This document shows, piece by piece, positions 8,214-16,182 of a stretch of DNA of 64,000 nt. Location: the NCBI RefSeq assembly GCF_003207825.1, contig NZ_NKTY01000004.1, positions 1-64,000 on the forward strand. Reading direction: 5' to 3'. The notes under the pieces were generated by a model. It had not been told where the DNA came from. It did no database searches and saw only the letters and a list, made by a program, of their open reading frames with translations. The position numbers were made by a program, and so were the translations under genes. Origin of the DNA: Komagataeibacter saccharivorans. GTDB taxonomy: Bacteria > Pseudomonadota > Alphaproteobacteria > Acetobacterales > Acetobacteraceae. Every line of letters begins with the position of its first letter. Position 1 is the stretch's first letter.

Positions 8214-9139
8214 TGTCTTCTGTGCACGAACTGGCCCATGCAAAGATCAATCTGTACCTGCATGTTACGGGACGGCGTGATGATGGCTATCACCTGCTGG
8301 ACAGTCTTGCCGTCTTCGCGGGGGCGGCGGATGAACTGCGCCTGAGCCGGGGTGCGGGACTGGGCGGCCATGTGGACCTGCATGTCGAAGGCACGTTTTC
8401 CCCCGGCCTGCGTGATGACAGCGCCGATAACCTGATTGTGCGTGCGGGCGCGCTGCTGCGCGAACATCTGGGGGCTGAGGCTGCGCGCCACCTGCCGGAT
8501 GTGCGGATCGTGCTGCGCAAGGAACTGCCGGTGGCATCGGGTATTGGCGGTGGTTCGGCGGATGCGGCGGCGGCGTTGCGGTTGCTGCTGCGGGCGTGGA
8601 ACCTGTCCATCCCCCGCGACGCCCTGATGGCGCTGGCGACCCGGCTGGGCGCGGACGTGCCGGTCTGTCTGGACCAGCTTTCCGCCCGGATGGAGGGAAT
8701 CGGGGAGGAACTGTCACCCGCTCCCGCCCTGCCGCCCTGCGGCATGATTCTGGTCAATTGCGGGCAGAGCGTTTCCACCCCGCAGGTGTTCAGGACCCGT
8801 GCGCCGGTCTTCACGCCGCGTGCCAGCCTTCCCGCACGCTGGGACACACTGGCGGATATGGTGCGCGACCTGTCGGAACAGACCAATGACCTGCAGGACG
8901 CGGCCTGCGCCATCTGCCCGGAAATCGCAACCGTCCTCGCCACCCTGCGTAACGCCCCCGGCTGTCGTCTGGCGCGCATGAGCGGTTCGGGGGCTACGTG
9001 CTACGCCCTGTTCGACAGTCCCGCGGCGGCACAGGCCGCGGGTGCGACGATCAGCCAGCCAGACTGGTGGGTATGGGCGGGCGATCTGTGCCGTAGCGGC
9101 GCACGGCTGGCGACTGCCGCCGATTCCCTGCACGCCTGA
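8213..9139 (+). CDS. ispE: 4-diphosphocytidyl-2-C-methyl-D-erythritol kinase
   Basis: A GHMP-family kinase that phosphorylates the 2-hydroxyl of CDP-methylerythritol in the MEP isoprenoid pathway. It is 308 residues, normal for IspE. The N-terminus (AHAKINLYLHVTGRRDDGYH) is the IspE signature; the ATP-binding glycine loop is LPVASGIGGGSADAAAALR, about residues 106-123. The C-terminal GHMP motif ARMSGSGATCYALF is present. The start ATG shares one base with the stop of the upstream TPR gene. It belongs to the same pathway as dxs at the left edge, but the two are not linked as an operon. Confidence 0.95.
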   Translation: MSSVHELAHAKINLYLHVTGRRDDGYHLLDSLAVFAGAADELRLSRGAGLGGHVDLHVEGTFSPGLRDDSADNLIVRAGALLREHLGAEAARHLPDVRIVLRKELPVASGIGGGSADAAAALRLLLRAWNLSIPRDALMALATRLGADVPVCLDQLSARMEGIGEELSPAPALPPCGMILVNCGQSVSTPQVFRTRAPVFTPRASLPARWDTLADMVRDLSEQTNDLQDAACAICPEIATVLATLRNAPGCRLARMSGSGATCYALFDSPAAAQAAGATISQPDWWVWAGDLCRSGARLATAADSLHA

Positions 9140-9177
9140 AAAAGAGGGCGGGGCGCGGGTATGGCGCCCCTGACCCG

Positions 9178-10164
9178 TCAGTGACGCCTGCGGCGCAGGG
9201 CGAACAGCACGAAACCCATGAACGCCGCCACGGTGGCGAACTGCGCATGACGGGTGGTCAGCAGCAGCGGCATGGCCTTGCGGGTGATCATGTCAAAACG
9301 GCCATGGGCGGCATAGGCGCCGGGCACCGTTTTGTACAGGTCATCGGGTTCATCACCCGTCACGGCCACCTTTTCCATCTGCCTGGCGTAGCCCTTGCCC
9401 GCCAGCCAGCGGTCCGACAGGCCCGGCACGAATGTGCTCAGCACCCAGTTCCGCACGCCCGACAGGCCCACCCAGATATCGCGTTCACGCCCGAACGCCG
9501 CGCGGCAGATGGCTTCGGCCGCGATTTCGGGTTCATAGACCGGTCCCATCGGCTTCAGGTGTTTGCCGGTATGGTTGCGGGTCCATGAAAAACGCGGCGT
9601 GTTGATCGCGGGCAGGTGGACCATGGCGATATGGATGCGGTCGCCATCATGCAGGATTTCGGGGCGCAGGCTTTCGGAAAACGCGCGCACGGCGGCACGC
9701 GCACCGTTTTCAACCGCCTGCAGCGGCGGCGGGCGCAGGCTTGCCAGCCGGTCAAGGTTGACGATGGTGCCATGTCCGCGCCTGCGCATCCGGGCCAGCG
9801 CCGCGCGGGTGCCGTTGACGGTGCCCAGATAGGTGACTTCCGTCGCGCGGCGGATTTCATCGGCGTCCAGTGCCGCGAGTTGTCCGGTTACGGTGGCCCC
9901 GGCGCAGTTGATCCACAGCGTGATGGGGCCAAGGACGTCCTCGATTTCCTCGGCGGCCTGCTCGACAGCCTTTGCATCGGCCACATCGGCGCAGGCGATA
10001 TGGGTGCGTATGTTCAGTTCGCGCAGTTCGGCTGCCGCATCGCCCAGCCGGTCGAGGTTACGGCCGATCAGGGCGACATCGCACCCGGCACGGGCCAGTG
10101 TGCGTGCCGTGGCGCGACCGATACCCGCGCCCGCTCCGGTAATGACAGCAACCTGCTGCGGCAT
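9178..10164 (-). CDS. SDR-fold protein with degenerate catalytic residues and a C-terminal membrane segment
   Basis: A 328-residue Rossmann-fold protein of the short-chain dehydrogenase family. The cofactor motif TGAGAGIG (residues 9-16) and the NCAGA motif (86-90) are intact. The downstream pattern HLPAINTPRFSWTRNHTG and WVGLSG matches a well-populated SDR subfamily in which the active site reads N.GS..A...PLQ..Y...K. Here the Ser, Tyr and Lys positions are Arg139, Glu152 and Arg156 (VNLDRLAS and LQAVENGARAAVR), at exactly canonical spacing. Ordinary oxidoreductase activity is therefore doubtful. The C-terminus has a hydrophobic stretch, FATVAAFMGFVLFALRRRRH, likely a membrane anchor. GGGGAG about 8 bases upstream supports the start. 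It converges on ispE. Confidence 0.88.
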   Translation of the reverse strand: MPQQVAVITGAGAGIGRATARTLARAGCDVALIGRNLDRLGDAAAELRELNIRTHIACADVADAKAVEQAAEEIEDVLGPITLWINCAGATVTGQLAALDADEIRRATEVTYLGTVNGTRAALARMRRRGHGTIVNLDRLASLRPPPLQAVENGARAAVRAFSESLRPEILHDGDRIHIAMVHLPAINTPRFSWTRNHTGKHLKPMGPVYEPEIAAEAICRAAFGRERDIWVGLSGVRNWVLSTFVPGLSDRWLAGKGYARQMEKVAVTGDEPDDLYKTVPGAYAAHGRFDMITRKAMPLLLTTRHAQFATVAAFMGFVLFALRRRRH

Positions 10165-10315
10165 GAACTGTGCTCCCCACCATGGATAAATCGTCGATTG
10201 TCCAGGGGACCGGTATTGGCCCGCGCAGGACAGGATCAGGATGCGCCTACCCTATCACGGCCAGTCTGGTCCGAACACTGCCCGGCAGGCAGGCCGCGCC
10301 CGCCCTGTTCGCGGG

Positions 10316-10894
10316 TCAGATATATTTCAGGGCCAGTATGCCGCCCACCAGGGCCACGGCGAACATCGCGGCCACGACCGGCAGGCGGTTTTCAATAAAG
10401 TTCTGGATCGGCGCGCCAAAGCGGCGCAGCAGGACCGCCAGCAGGAAAAACCGCACCCCGCGCGTAATGGCGCAGGCGGCCAGAAACGGTAGCAGCGAAA
10501 GATGGGCCGCCCCGCTGGCGATGGTGACGAATTTGAACGGGATGGGCGTCAGCCCCTTGATCAGGATGATCCAGATGCCCCATTCGCGAAAGCGTTCCTG
10601 CAGGGATAGTAATGTATGTTCGGCATGATAGAGCCGCACGATGGGCATGGCGGCATATTCCAGCAGGAACGCGCCGATAACCCACCCCAGTACCGCGCCG
10701 CACACGCTGGCCGTCGTGCAGATGGAGGCAAGCCGGAATGCGCGGTCCCGGCGTGCCAGCACCATGGGGATCAGCATGATGTCGGGCGGCAGCGGAAAGA
10801 AACTGGCCTCGGCAAAGGCGATGATCGCCAGCCAGATAACGGCGTGCGGGCTGGCAGCCAGCGCAATGATACGGGCATACAGGCGATCAAGCAT
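10316..10894 (-). CDS. YqaA-type DedA/VTT family membrane protein
   Basis: A 192-residue membrane protein with the VTT (SNARE-associated/DedA) fold. Features are the N-terminal IAFAEASFFPLPPDIMLIPM, with the conserved acidic-aromatic-proline motif, a mid-region Gly-rich helix (AVLGWVIGAF) and the GLTPIPFKFVTIASG motif typical of YqaA. DedA-superfamily proteins include lipid carrier flippases and transporters needed for envelope homeostasis; the substrate of this one is unknown. I placed the start at 10894 (MLDRLYARI) rather than the upstream 10930 because the extra residues are polar and lack family similarity. It is on the same strand as the SDR gene, 151 bases upstream of it. Confidence 0.85.
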   Translation of the reverse strand: MLDRLYARIIALAASPHAVIWLAIIAFAEASFFPLPPDIMLIPMVLARRDRAFRLASICTTASVCGAVLGWVIGAFLLEYAAMPIVRLYHAEHTLLSLQERFREWGIWIILIKGLTPIPFKFVTIASGAAHLSLLPFLAACAITRGVRFFLLAVLLRRFGAPIQNFIENRLPVVAAMFAVALVGGILALKYI

Positions 10895-11071
10895 GATCTG
10901 GCAATGCCATTTCCCGCCAGCGTGCCGCAAGGACTTATTGCATGGTGGTTATCCGGACTTCACATATGACGTGAAATTGTACCCGATGGGCTGTCCGGTC
11001 CCCTCAGCGTCCACCTTTCTGCGCTTCTGGAACGCGGCATTCACCCTGGGGTCAGGTCCGGGAATCCCGGC

Positions 11072-12625
11072 CTAGCAGACAAGCGTGACGGTCACGCGCA
11101 GGCCATGGGGCTGGCGGTTGCCCAGCCGGATATCGCCGCCCAGTCCCCAGATGATGTTGCGCGAAATGGACAGGCCCAGCCCTGTTCCCCCGGTCTCACG
11201 GTTACGGCTCTGCTCGGCGCGGACGAAGGGGTCGAACATGCGTTCCAGATCTTCGGTCGGCAGTCCGGGGCCGTCATCCTCAATCAGGATGGTGACACGG
11301 GATTCATCCGCGTCCTCGCCTTCCCCCGGCCGGGGCGGCAACAGCACGATCTGCACGCCGCCACCGTATTTTATGGCGTTCGTGACCAGATTGCTCAACG
11401 CGCGTTTGAGCGCCATGGGGCGCGCGCGGACATGCACATCGGGCATTTCGGATACGAAGGCGATCCGGTCCGCCATGTCGGGACAGGTCTCGGCGGCTTC
11501 ATCGGCGATTGTCTGCAGCAGGGCGGTCAGGTTGATCTGGCCCATCGGTTCGCGCTGTGCGGCATCGCGGCCAAAGGCCAGGGTGGCAGCGACCATGGAT
11601 TCAAGCTCATCAAGGTCACTGAGCATCTTGGCCCGCATTTCGTCATCTTCAACAAATTCGGCCCGCAGCTTCAGCCGTGTGATCGGGGTGCGCAGGTCAT
11701 GGCCGATGGCGGTCAGCATAAGCGTGCGATCCATCAGGTAGCGGCGGATGCGGTGCGCCATGGTGTTGAAGGCATGGGCGGCGCGCGCCACTTCGCGTGG
11801 GCCATCCTCGGGCATGGGCGGCGCGTTTACATTGCGACCCAGTTCCTCGGCGGCGGCGGCCAGCGTGCTGACCGGCGCGATCAGCCGGCGCACCCCCCAC
11901 AGGATCAGGAGACCGCCCGTGAAGGTCATGATCAGGAATGCGATGGGAAAGGTGGGGGAACGGAACAGGCTGGGCCGGGGCTGGATGTAATGGATCGTGA
12001 CCCAGCGCCGTTCATCGGGCAGCAGGAAGGCAATGGTGCGCCTGCGTCCCCTTGTATCGGGGGAAATCATCACCTGCTCGGGTCGCAGGGACTGGGGCAG
12101 GGGACCAAGCCCCGGGTCTCCATCGCCCGGACCATCAGGCCCGTCATGACCACCGGGGCCGAAGGGGGGATGGTCGTGCCGGTCGCCCTCGAATGGCATG
12201 TGGTCGTGCCAGTCTTCTTCGGGCGGGTGCATGCGGTGCGGCCCGTGTGGTGGCATGACCACCCCGTTGACCATGTCCGGCTCGGGGCCGGGGGTAAGGG
12301 TTATGGTGACCCCGGGTGGCAGGGGCAGGGCGGCGAGTTCCCGCGCCCGGTCTGACGGGGCGGTTTCCACAATGGCGCGGTAATAGGTAAAGACCTTGCT
12401 GCGCGCCTGCGCGTTTATCATGCGCTGGTCAAAATCGAACCTGTCCATGGCATGGATGGTCAGGCCGATGATCTGGATGACGCCAAGGCCGCCGATCAGC
12501 AGCAGCGTGGTGCGCGCGGCAAGGGATTGTGGCAGCAGGCGCCTGCGCAGGCGCTGCCACCAGCCCCCGGTGGGGGATGTTTCGGTTTTCTGTTCGGAAA
12601 GGAAGGACTGCGGGAAAGCAGACAT
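11072..12625 (-). CDS. EnvZ-like sensor histidine kinase with a His-rich periplasmic loop
   Basis: A 517-residue inner-membrane kinase: TM1 about 40-60, periplasmic domain 61-224, TM2 about 225-245, HAMP about 246-300, HisKA with phospho-acceptor H309 (AIGHDLRTPITRLKL), then HATPase with DDGPGLP and the G-box TGLGLSI. Organisation and motifs are those of OmpR-pathway kinases. Unusually, residues 127-160 hold eight histidines mixed with Asp, Glu, Pro and Gly (for example MHPPEEDWHDHMPFEGD and RHDHPPFGPGGHD), suggesting metal or proton sensing; this is inference. The response regulator ends 8 bases upstream, so the pair is an operon with the regulator first. Confidence 0.93.
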   Translation of the reverse strand: MSAFPQSFLSEQKTETSPTGGWWQRLRRRLLPQSLAARTTLLLIGGLGVIQIIGLTIHAMDRFDFDQRMINAQARSKVFTYYRAIVETAPSDRARELAALPLPPGVTITLTPGPEPDMVNGVVMPPHGPHRMHPPEEDWHDHMPFEGDRHDHPPFGPGGHDGPDGPGDGDPGLGPLPQSLRPEQVMISPDTRGRRRTIAFLLPDERRWVTIHYIQPRPSLFRSPTFPIAFLIMTFTGGLLILWGVRRLIAPVSTLAAAAEELGRNVNAPPMPEDGPREVARAAHAFNTMAHRIRRYLMDRTLMLTAIGHDLRTPITRLKLRAEFVEDDEMRAKMLSDLDELESMVAATLAFGRDAAQREPMGQINLTALLQTIADEAAETCPDMADRIAFVSEMPDVHVRARPMALKRALSNLVTNAIKYGGGVQIVLLPPRPGEGEDADESRVTILIEDDGPGLPTEDLERMFDPFVRAEQSRNRETGGTGLGLSISRNIIWGLGGDIRLGNRQPHGLRVTVTLVC

Positions 12626-12633
12626 GCGGATTG

Positions 12634-13353
12634 TCAGAGACGCTCGACTTCCGCGGCAAGGACATAGCCACCCCCGCGCACGGTCTTGATAAGCTGGGCG
12701 TTGCGCCCGTTATCCTCCAGCTTGCGGCGCAGGCGGCTTATGGCCACGTCGATCGCGCGGTCGAACGGTCCCGCCTGTCGCCCGCGCAGCAGGTCGAACA
12801 GCATGTCGCGCGTCATGACCCGGTTTGCGCGTTCCAGCAGGGCCAGCAGCAGGTCATATTCGCCCCCCGTCAGCGGGACTTCCACTTCATCGGGGTTGAG
12901 CAGGCGGCGGCGGCCCGTATCCAGCGCCCAGCCCGCAAACCGCAGGGTATGCAGCACCGGCACGCTGCGCGGATCGGGCGTGTCGGATGCGCGGCGCAGC
13001 ACGGCACGGATGCGCGCCAGCAGTTCGCGCGGGTTGAAGGGCTTGGGGACGTAATCATCCGCCCCCAGTTCCAGGCCGATGATCCGGTCGGTGTCATCGC
13101 CCATGGCGGTCAGCATCACGATCGGCACATTGGCCTGCGTGCGCAGCCAGCGCGAGATGTCCAGCCCGCTTTCGCCGGGCAGCATCAGGTCAAGAATGAC
13201 CAGTTGGTAATGGCCTTCAGCCCAGCGGCGACGGGCTTCATGCCCATCGCGCGCGGTGGTGACGCGCAGTTCGTTGCGTTCAAGAAACCGTGCCAGCAGG
13301 TCACGGATTTCACGGTCATCATCAATGATCAGGATGTGCGGCAGCGGGGTCAT
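12634..13353 (-). CDS. OmpR-family response regulator
   Basis: A 239-residue two-component regulator. The receiver domain has the acidic cluster DDD (residues 11-13), phospho-acceptor D55 (VILDLMLPG), T82 (MLTAMG) and K104 (YVPKPF). The C-terminal winged helix (about 135-235) contains LTGGEYDLLLALLE and DVAISRLRRKLEDNG, as in OmpR. It is co-transcribed with the histidine kinase downstream, 8 bases apart. The target genes are unknown. The neighbouring DedA-type gene and the cysteine synthase gene are not obviously part of this unit. Confidence 0.94.
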   Translation of the reverse strand: MTPLPHILIIDDDREIRDLLARFLERNELRVTTARDGHEARRRWAEGHYQLVILDLMLPGESGLDISRWLRTQANVPIVMLTAMGDDTDRIIGLELGADDYVPKPFNPRELLARIRAVLRRASDTPDPRSVPVLHTLRFAGWALDTGRRRLLNPDEVEVPLTGGEYDLLLALLERANRVMTRDMLFDLLRGRQAGPFDRAIDVAISRLRRKLEDNGRNAQLIKTVRGGGYVLAAEVERL

Positions 13354-13435
13354 TTTCGCAGTTTACATCACCGCGCGGATCGCCGCACCAGATGTTTCAC
13401 TCCGTTGCAATTACCCCTGCCGCAACCCCTTGATA

Positions 13436-14458
13436 TCAGGCCAGCCACTGCGGAACAGGCAGGCTCTTGCTGCGCAGGAAAGCGGGATTGAACAGCTTGG
13501 ACTGGTACCGCGCGCCGCCATCGCACAGGATGGTGGCGATGCGGTGCCCCGGCCCCATCGCGCGCGCCACGCGGATGGCGGCTGCGATGTTGATGCCGGC
13601 CGAACCGCCAACCGACAGCCCTTCATGGATCAGCAGGCTGTAGATTTCCTCCAGCGCTTCGGCATCGGGGATGCGCACCGCATCATCGAAATGCAGCCCT
13701 TCCAGATTGCCGGTAACGCGCGACTGGCCGATGCCTTCGGTAATGGAAGAACCGCTAACTGACAGGTCGCCCGATTTCACCCAGCCATACAGGCCCGAGC
13801 CTTCCGGGTCGGCCAGCACCACACGCGGACGGTCCACGCCCGCCTTCGCTGCCATGTCTTCCAGCCCCAGCGTAACCCCCGCCAGCGTGCCGCCCGTCCC
13901 GCACGAGCAGGTGAAGGCGTCGATCCGCCCCCCCATCTGTTCCCATATCTCGGGGGCGGTGGTGTGGCGGTGGCCCTCACGATTGGCGGTATTGTCGAAC
14001 TGGTTGGCCCATACGCCGCCGGTTTCTTCGGCCAGACGGCGCGAGACATGGACATAATTGCCCGGATCACGGAACGGCTTGGCGGGCACAAGGCGCAGGT
14101 CCGCGCCGATCATGCGCAGGAAGTCGATTTTTTCCTGGCTCTGCGTTTCCGGCATGACGATGATGGAGCGGTAACCCCGCGCATTGGCCACCAGCGTCAG
14201 GCCAATCCCGGTATTGCCTGCCGTGCCTTCCACAATCGTGCCGCCGGGCTTGAGCACGCCACGGCGTTCGGCATCGTCGATGATCGCGAGGGCGGCACGG
14301 TCCTTGACCGATCCGCCGGGGTTCATGAATTCCGCCTTGCCGTAGATTTCGCAGCCCGTCGCTTCCGATGCCCGTCGCAGGCGGATCAGGGGCGTATGGC
14401 CTATGGCAGCCGGCATGTCCGATGAGAGGGATGAGGCGGGATTTGCACTTTCGGCCAT
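13436..14458 (-). CDS. cysK: cysteine synthase (O-acetylserine sulfhydrylase), CysK-like
   Basis: A 340-residue PLP enzyme that makes cysteine from O-acetylserine and sulfide. The PLP lysine is K52 in NPGGSVKDRAA; the substrate loop is EGTAGNTGIGL; the phosphate-binding glycines are SCGTGGTL; the C-terminal GGSAGIN motif is also present. The length and the GTAGN form (not GTSGN) place it in the longer alphaproteobacterial cysteine synthase group, which borders on cystathionine beta-synthase-like enzymes, so exact substrate use is inferred. AAGGTG lies 8 bases before the ATG. It is divergent from a rhodanese gene, giving a small sulfur-metabolism locus with an inverted repeat between them. Confidence 0.9.
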   Translation of the reverse strand: MAESANPASSLSSDMPAAIGHTPLIRLRRASEATGCEIYGKAEFMNPGGSVKDRAALAIIDDAERRGVLKPGGTIVEGTAGNTGIGLTLVANARGYRSIIVMPETQSQEKIDFLRMIGADLRLVPAKPFRDPGNYVHVSRRLAEETGGVWANQFDNTANREGHRHTTAPEIWEQMGGRIDAFTCSCGTGGTLAGVTLGLEDMAAKAGVDRPRVVLADPEGSGLYGWVKSGDLSVSGSSITEGIGQSRVTGNLEGLHFDDAVRIPDAEALEEIYSLLIHEGLSVGGSAGINIAAAIRVARAMGPGHRIATILCDGGARYQSKLFNPAFLRSKSLPVPQWLA

Positions 14459-14532
14459 AAGGCAGCACCTTCACTGGTCTGGATCATATGATGTGGCACG
14501 GCTGGCTACAGGGCGGTCAGGCCGTGCGGATT

Positions 14533-14555
14533 GCATTCCTTACTATCAGGAATGC
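14533..14555. repeat. perfect inverted repeat between cysK and the rhodanese gene
   Basis: GCATTCCT (14533-14540), a 7-base spacer TACTATC and AGGAATGC (14548-14555). It lies 75 bases upstream of cysK and 53 bases upstream of the rhodanese gene, and no T-run follows on either strand, so a regulator binding site is more likely than a terminator. The regulator is unknown. Confidence 0.5.
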
Positions 14556-14607
14556 GGCGGGCTTGGCATATCCCTAAAACAGCTTTTGCCGATGAAAGGA
14601 AACAGGA

Positions 14608-15018
14608 ATGATTGACGATATTTCACCTTCCGCCACATGGGAGGCGGTGCGTGGCCGCCCCAACGCCCATCTTGTGGACGTGCGTACGCCCATGGAATGG
14701 GAACATATCGGCGTGCCCGACCTGTCCGGTGCGGGCAAGGAACTGGTGCGCGATAGCTGGCAGCTTCCCCCGGCGGGACAGGTCAATCCCGACTTCATCG
14801 CCACGCTGGAAAAGGCGGGGATCGGCAAGACGGATGAGGTCTATTTCATCTGCCGTTCCGGCGCGCGCAGCATGGCCGCGGCCCACGCCGCCTATGATGC
14901 GGGCTACCACAACGTGTACAACGTGGCCGACGGGTTCGAAGGGCCGGAGGATGCAACCGGCCACCGTGGCCGCCTTGCCGGATGGCAGGCATCGGAACTG
15001 CCCTGGTCACGCGGCTGA
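14608..15018 (+). CDS. rhodanese-like sulfurtransferase
   Basis: A 136-residue single-domain rhodanese. It opens with the canonical LVDVRTPMEWEHIGVPDL and carries the catalytic cysteine C82 in the loop CRSGARS, followed by AAAHAAYDAGYHNVYNVADG. Such proteins carry sulfane sulfur as a cysteine persulfide and pass it on; the physiological donor and acceptor cannot be read from sequence. Divergent placement from cysK suggests a role in sulfur handling. AAAGGAAACAGG precedes the ATG. Confidence 0.9.
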   Translation: MIDDISPSATWEAVRGRPNAHLVDVRTPMEWEHIGVPDLSGAGKELVRDSWQLPPAGQVNPDFIATLEKAGIGKTDEVYFICRSGARSMAAAHAAYDAGYHNVYNVADGFEGPEDATGHRGRLAGWQASELPWSRG

Positions 15019-15054
15019 CGTGACGGCTGCGGGCTGGCCCGTGGGGTCTGCTCC

Positions 15055-15948
15055 CTACTGGTCGGCCTGCGGTTCGCGGTCCGCATCGTAATGGACCTGC
15101 AGCACGGCACACCACGGATAACGCGGGTCCAGACTCTGGCCCCTGCGGTCGGACACGCGGCCATCGGGGCCTACGGGCACATGCGTCAGGGCCACGGCGT
15201 CATCTATGTTACCGCCGATGATGCTGATTTCGCGACCAAAGGGCGCATCGTTCAGTCCGGTCGCGACAACAAAGCCGCAATGGGCGGGGAAGCCCTGCGC
15301 AGTCGGCAGGTCACGGAAGCGTACGGATTTGCTGCTTCCGCGCCCTACGCACAGCAGATCACCCAGCTTCGGGGCGTAGCGGGCGGGATTGCGGGCCGTC
15401 ACACCCTTTTCCACCCCCGCCGCCGCCGCGTTGATGTAGGTGGAATGGTTGGGTGAATAGGCGAAGCGGTCATTGGCGCCCGCCACCCGCATCACATAGG
15501 AAATGAAGGCCGCCGACCACGCATACAGCCCGTCATGCACGAAGTCGGTTATATGTCCGTCCGCATCATGCTTGCCATCCCATGACGCTTCGGTTTCCTG
15601 CGGGTCCTGCCCGATCCACCAGTATTCCCCCACGCGCTGCCACAGGCCGGGCGTGCGTTCGGGCTTGACCAGCGGCGTTGTGGGTTCGAGGCGTTCCAGC
15701 GGGTCGTCATCATTGACCGGCTGGCCGAACAGCCGCCATTCGCGCAGCGCTATGGCCACCACGTCCTGCCGGGTAAAAGGCTCGTAATTGCGGGTGGCGA
15801 AATCCGGCACATGGGTATTGACGGCCAGTGGTCCCGAACCGTTGGCGTACTGCGCAACCGGCGTTACGGCCCGCGTCGGGTGGCTGTCCGGGCCATGCGC
15901 GCAGGCTGCAAGGCAGGCCAGTGGGGCGAGAAGGGCTATCTTGCGCAA
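15055..15948 (-). CDS. DUF2272 lipoprotein, TTG start
   Basis: A 297-residue predicted lipoprotein. Starting at the TTG at 15948, the protein opens MRKIALLAPLACLAAC, a classic lipoprotein signal with C16 as the lipidated cysteine, and GGAGAG lies about 10 bases upstream. The frame remains open far upstream, but that part is antisense to the aldo/keto reductase gene and is not coding. The body matches DUF2272, with WSAAFISYVMRVAG, FAYSPNHSTYINAA, GDLLCVGRG and AHCGFVVATG. The Cys and His positions resemble a CHAP/NlpC-type papain-like fold, so a cell-wall hydrolase-like role is possible but unproven. The gene is convergent with the rhodanese gene. Confidence 0.82.
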   Translation of the reverse strand: MRKIALLAPLACLAACAHGPDSHPTRAVTPVAQYANGSGPLAVNTHVPDFATRNYEPFTRQDVVAIALREWRLFGQPVNDDDPLERLEPTTPLVKPERTPGLWQRVGEYWWIGQDPQETEASWDGKHDADGHITDFVHDGLYAWSAAFISYVMRVAGANDRFAYSPNHSTYINAAAAGVEKGVTARNPARYAPKLGDLLCVGRGSSKSVRFRDLPTAQGFPAHCGFVVATGLNDAPFGREISIIGGNIDDAVALTHVPVGPDGRVSDRRGQSLDPRYPWCAVLQVHYDADREPQADQ

Positions 15949-16182
15949 AATTGGCTCTCTCCATTGCAGGCGGCTTGTCCATCCATACGGCGCGAACCGG
16001 ACTGACGGAAGGGGCCTTGCCGCTTGTGGCCGCGTAAAAATTGCAACACCTGCCCGCCCGATCGTGTTGGGAAGGGAGCGACCGGCCTGCCGCCCGGCCG
16101 CCGCGGGGGCAGGTGACGCCATGGTGTCTCGCCACGGCATGCGGTACGGTTGCGCCCGCAACATAAACACGGAGAGCAGTTC

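Noticed and set aside
9150-9170. Hairpin GGGGCGC/GCGCCCC between convergent ispE and the SDR gene as a terminator
   Set aside because: The stem has only seven pairs and no T-run on either strand; it may still mark a 3' end but I do not list it.
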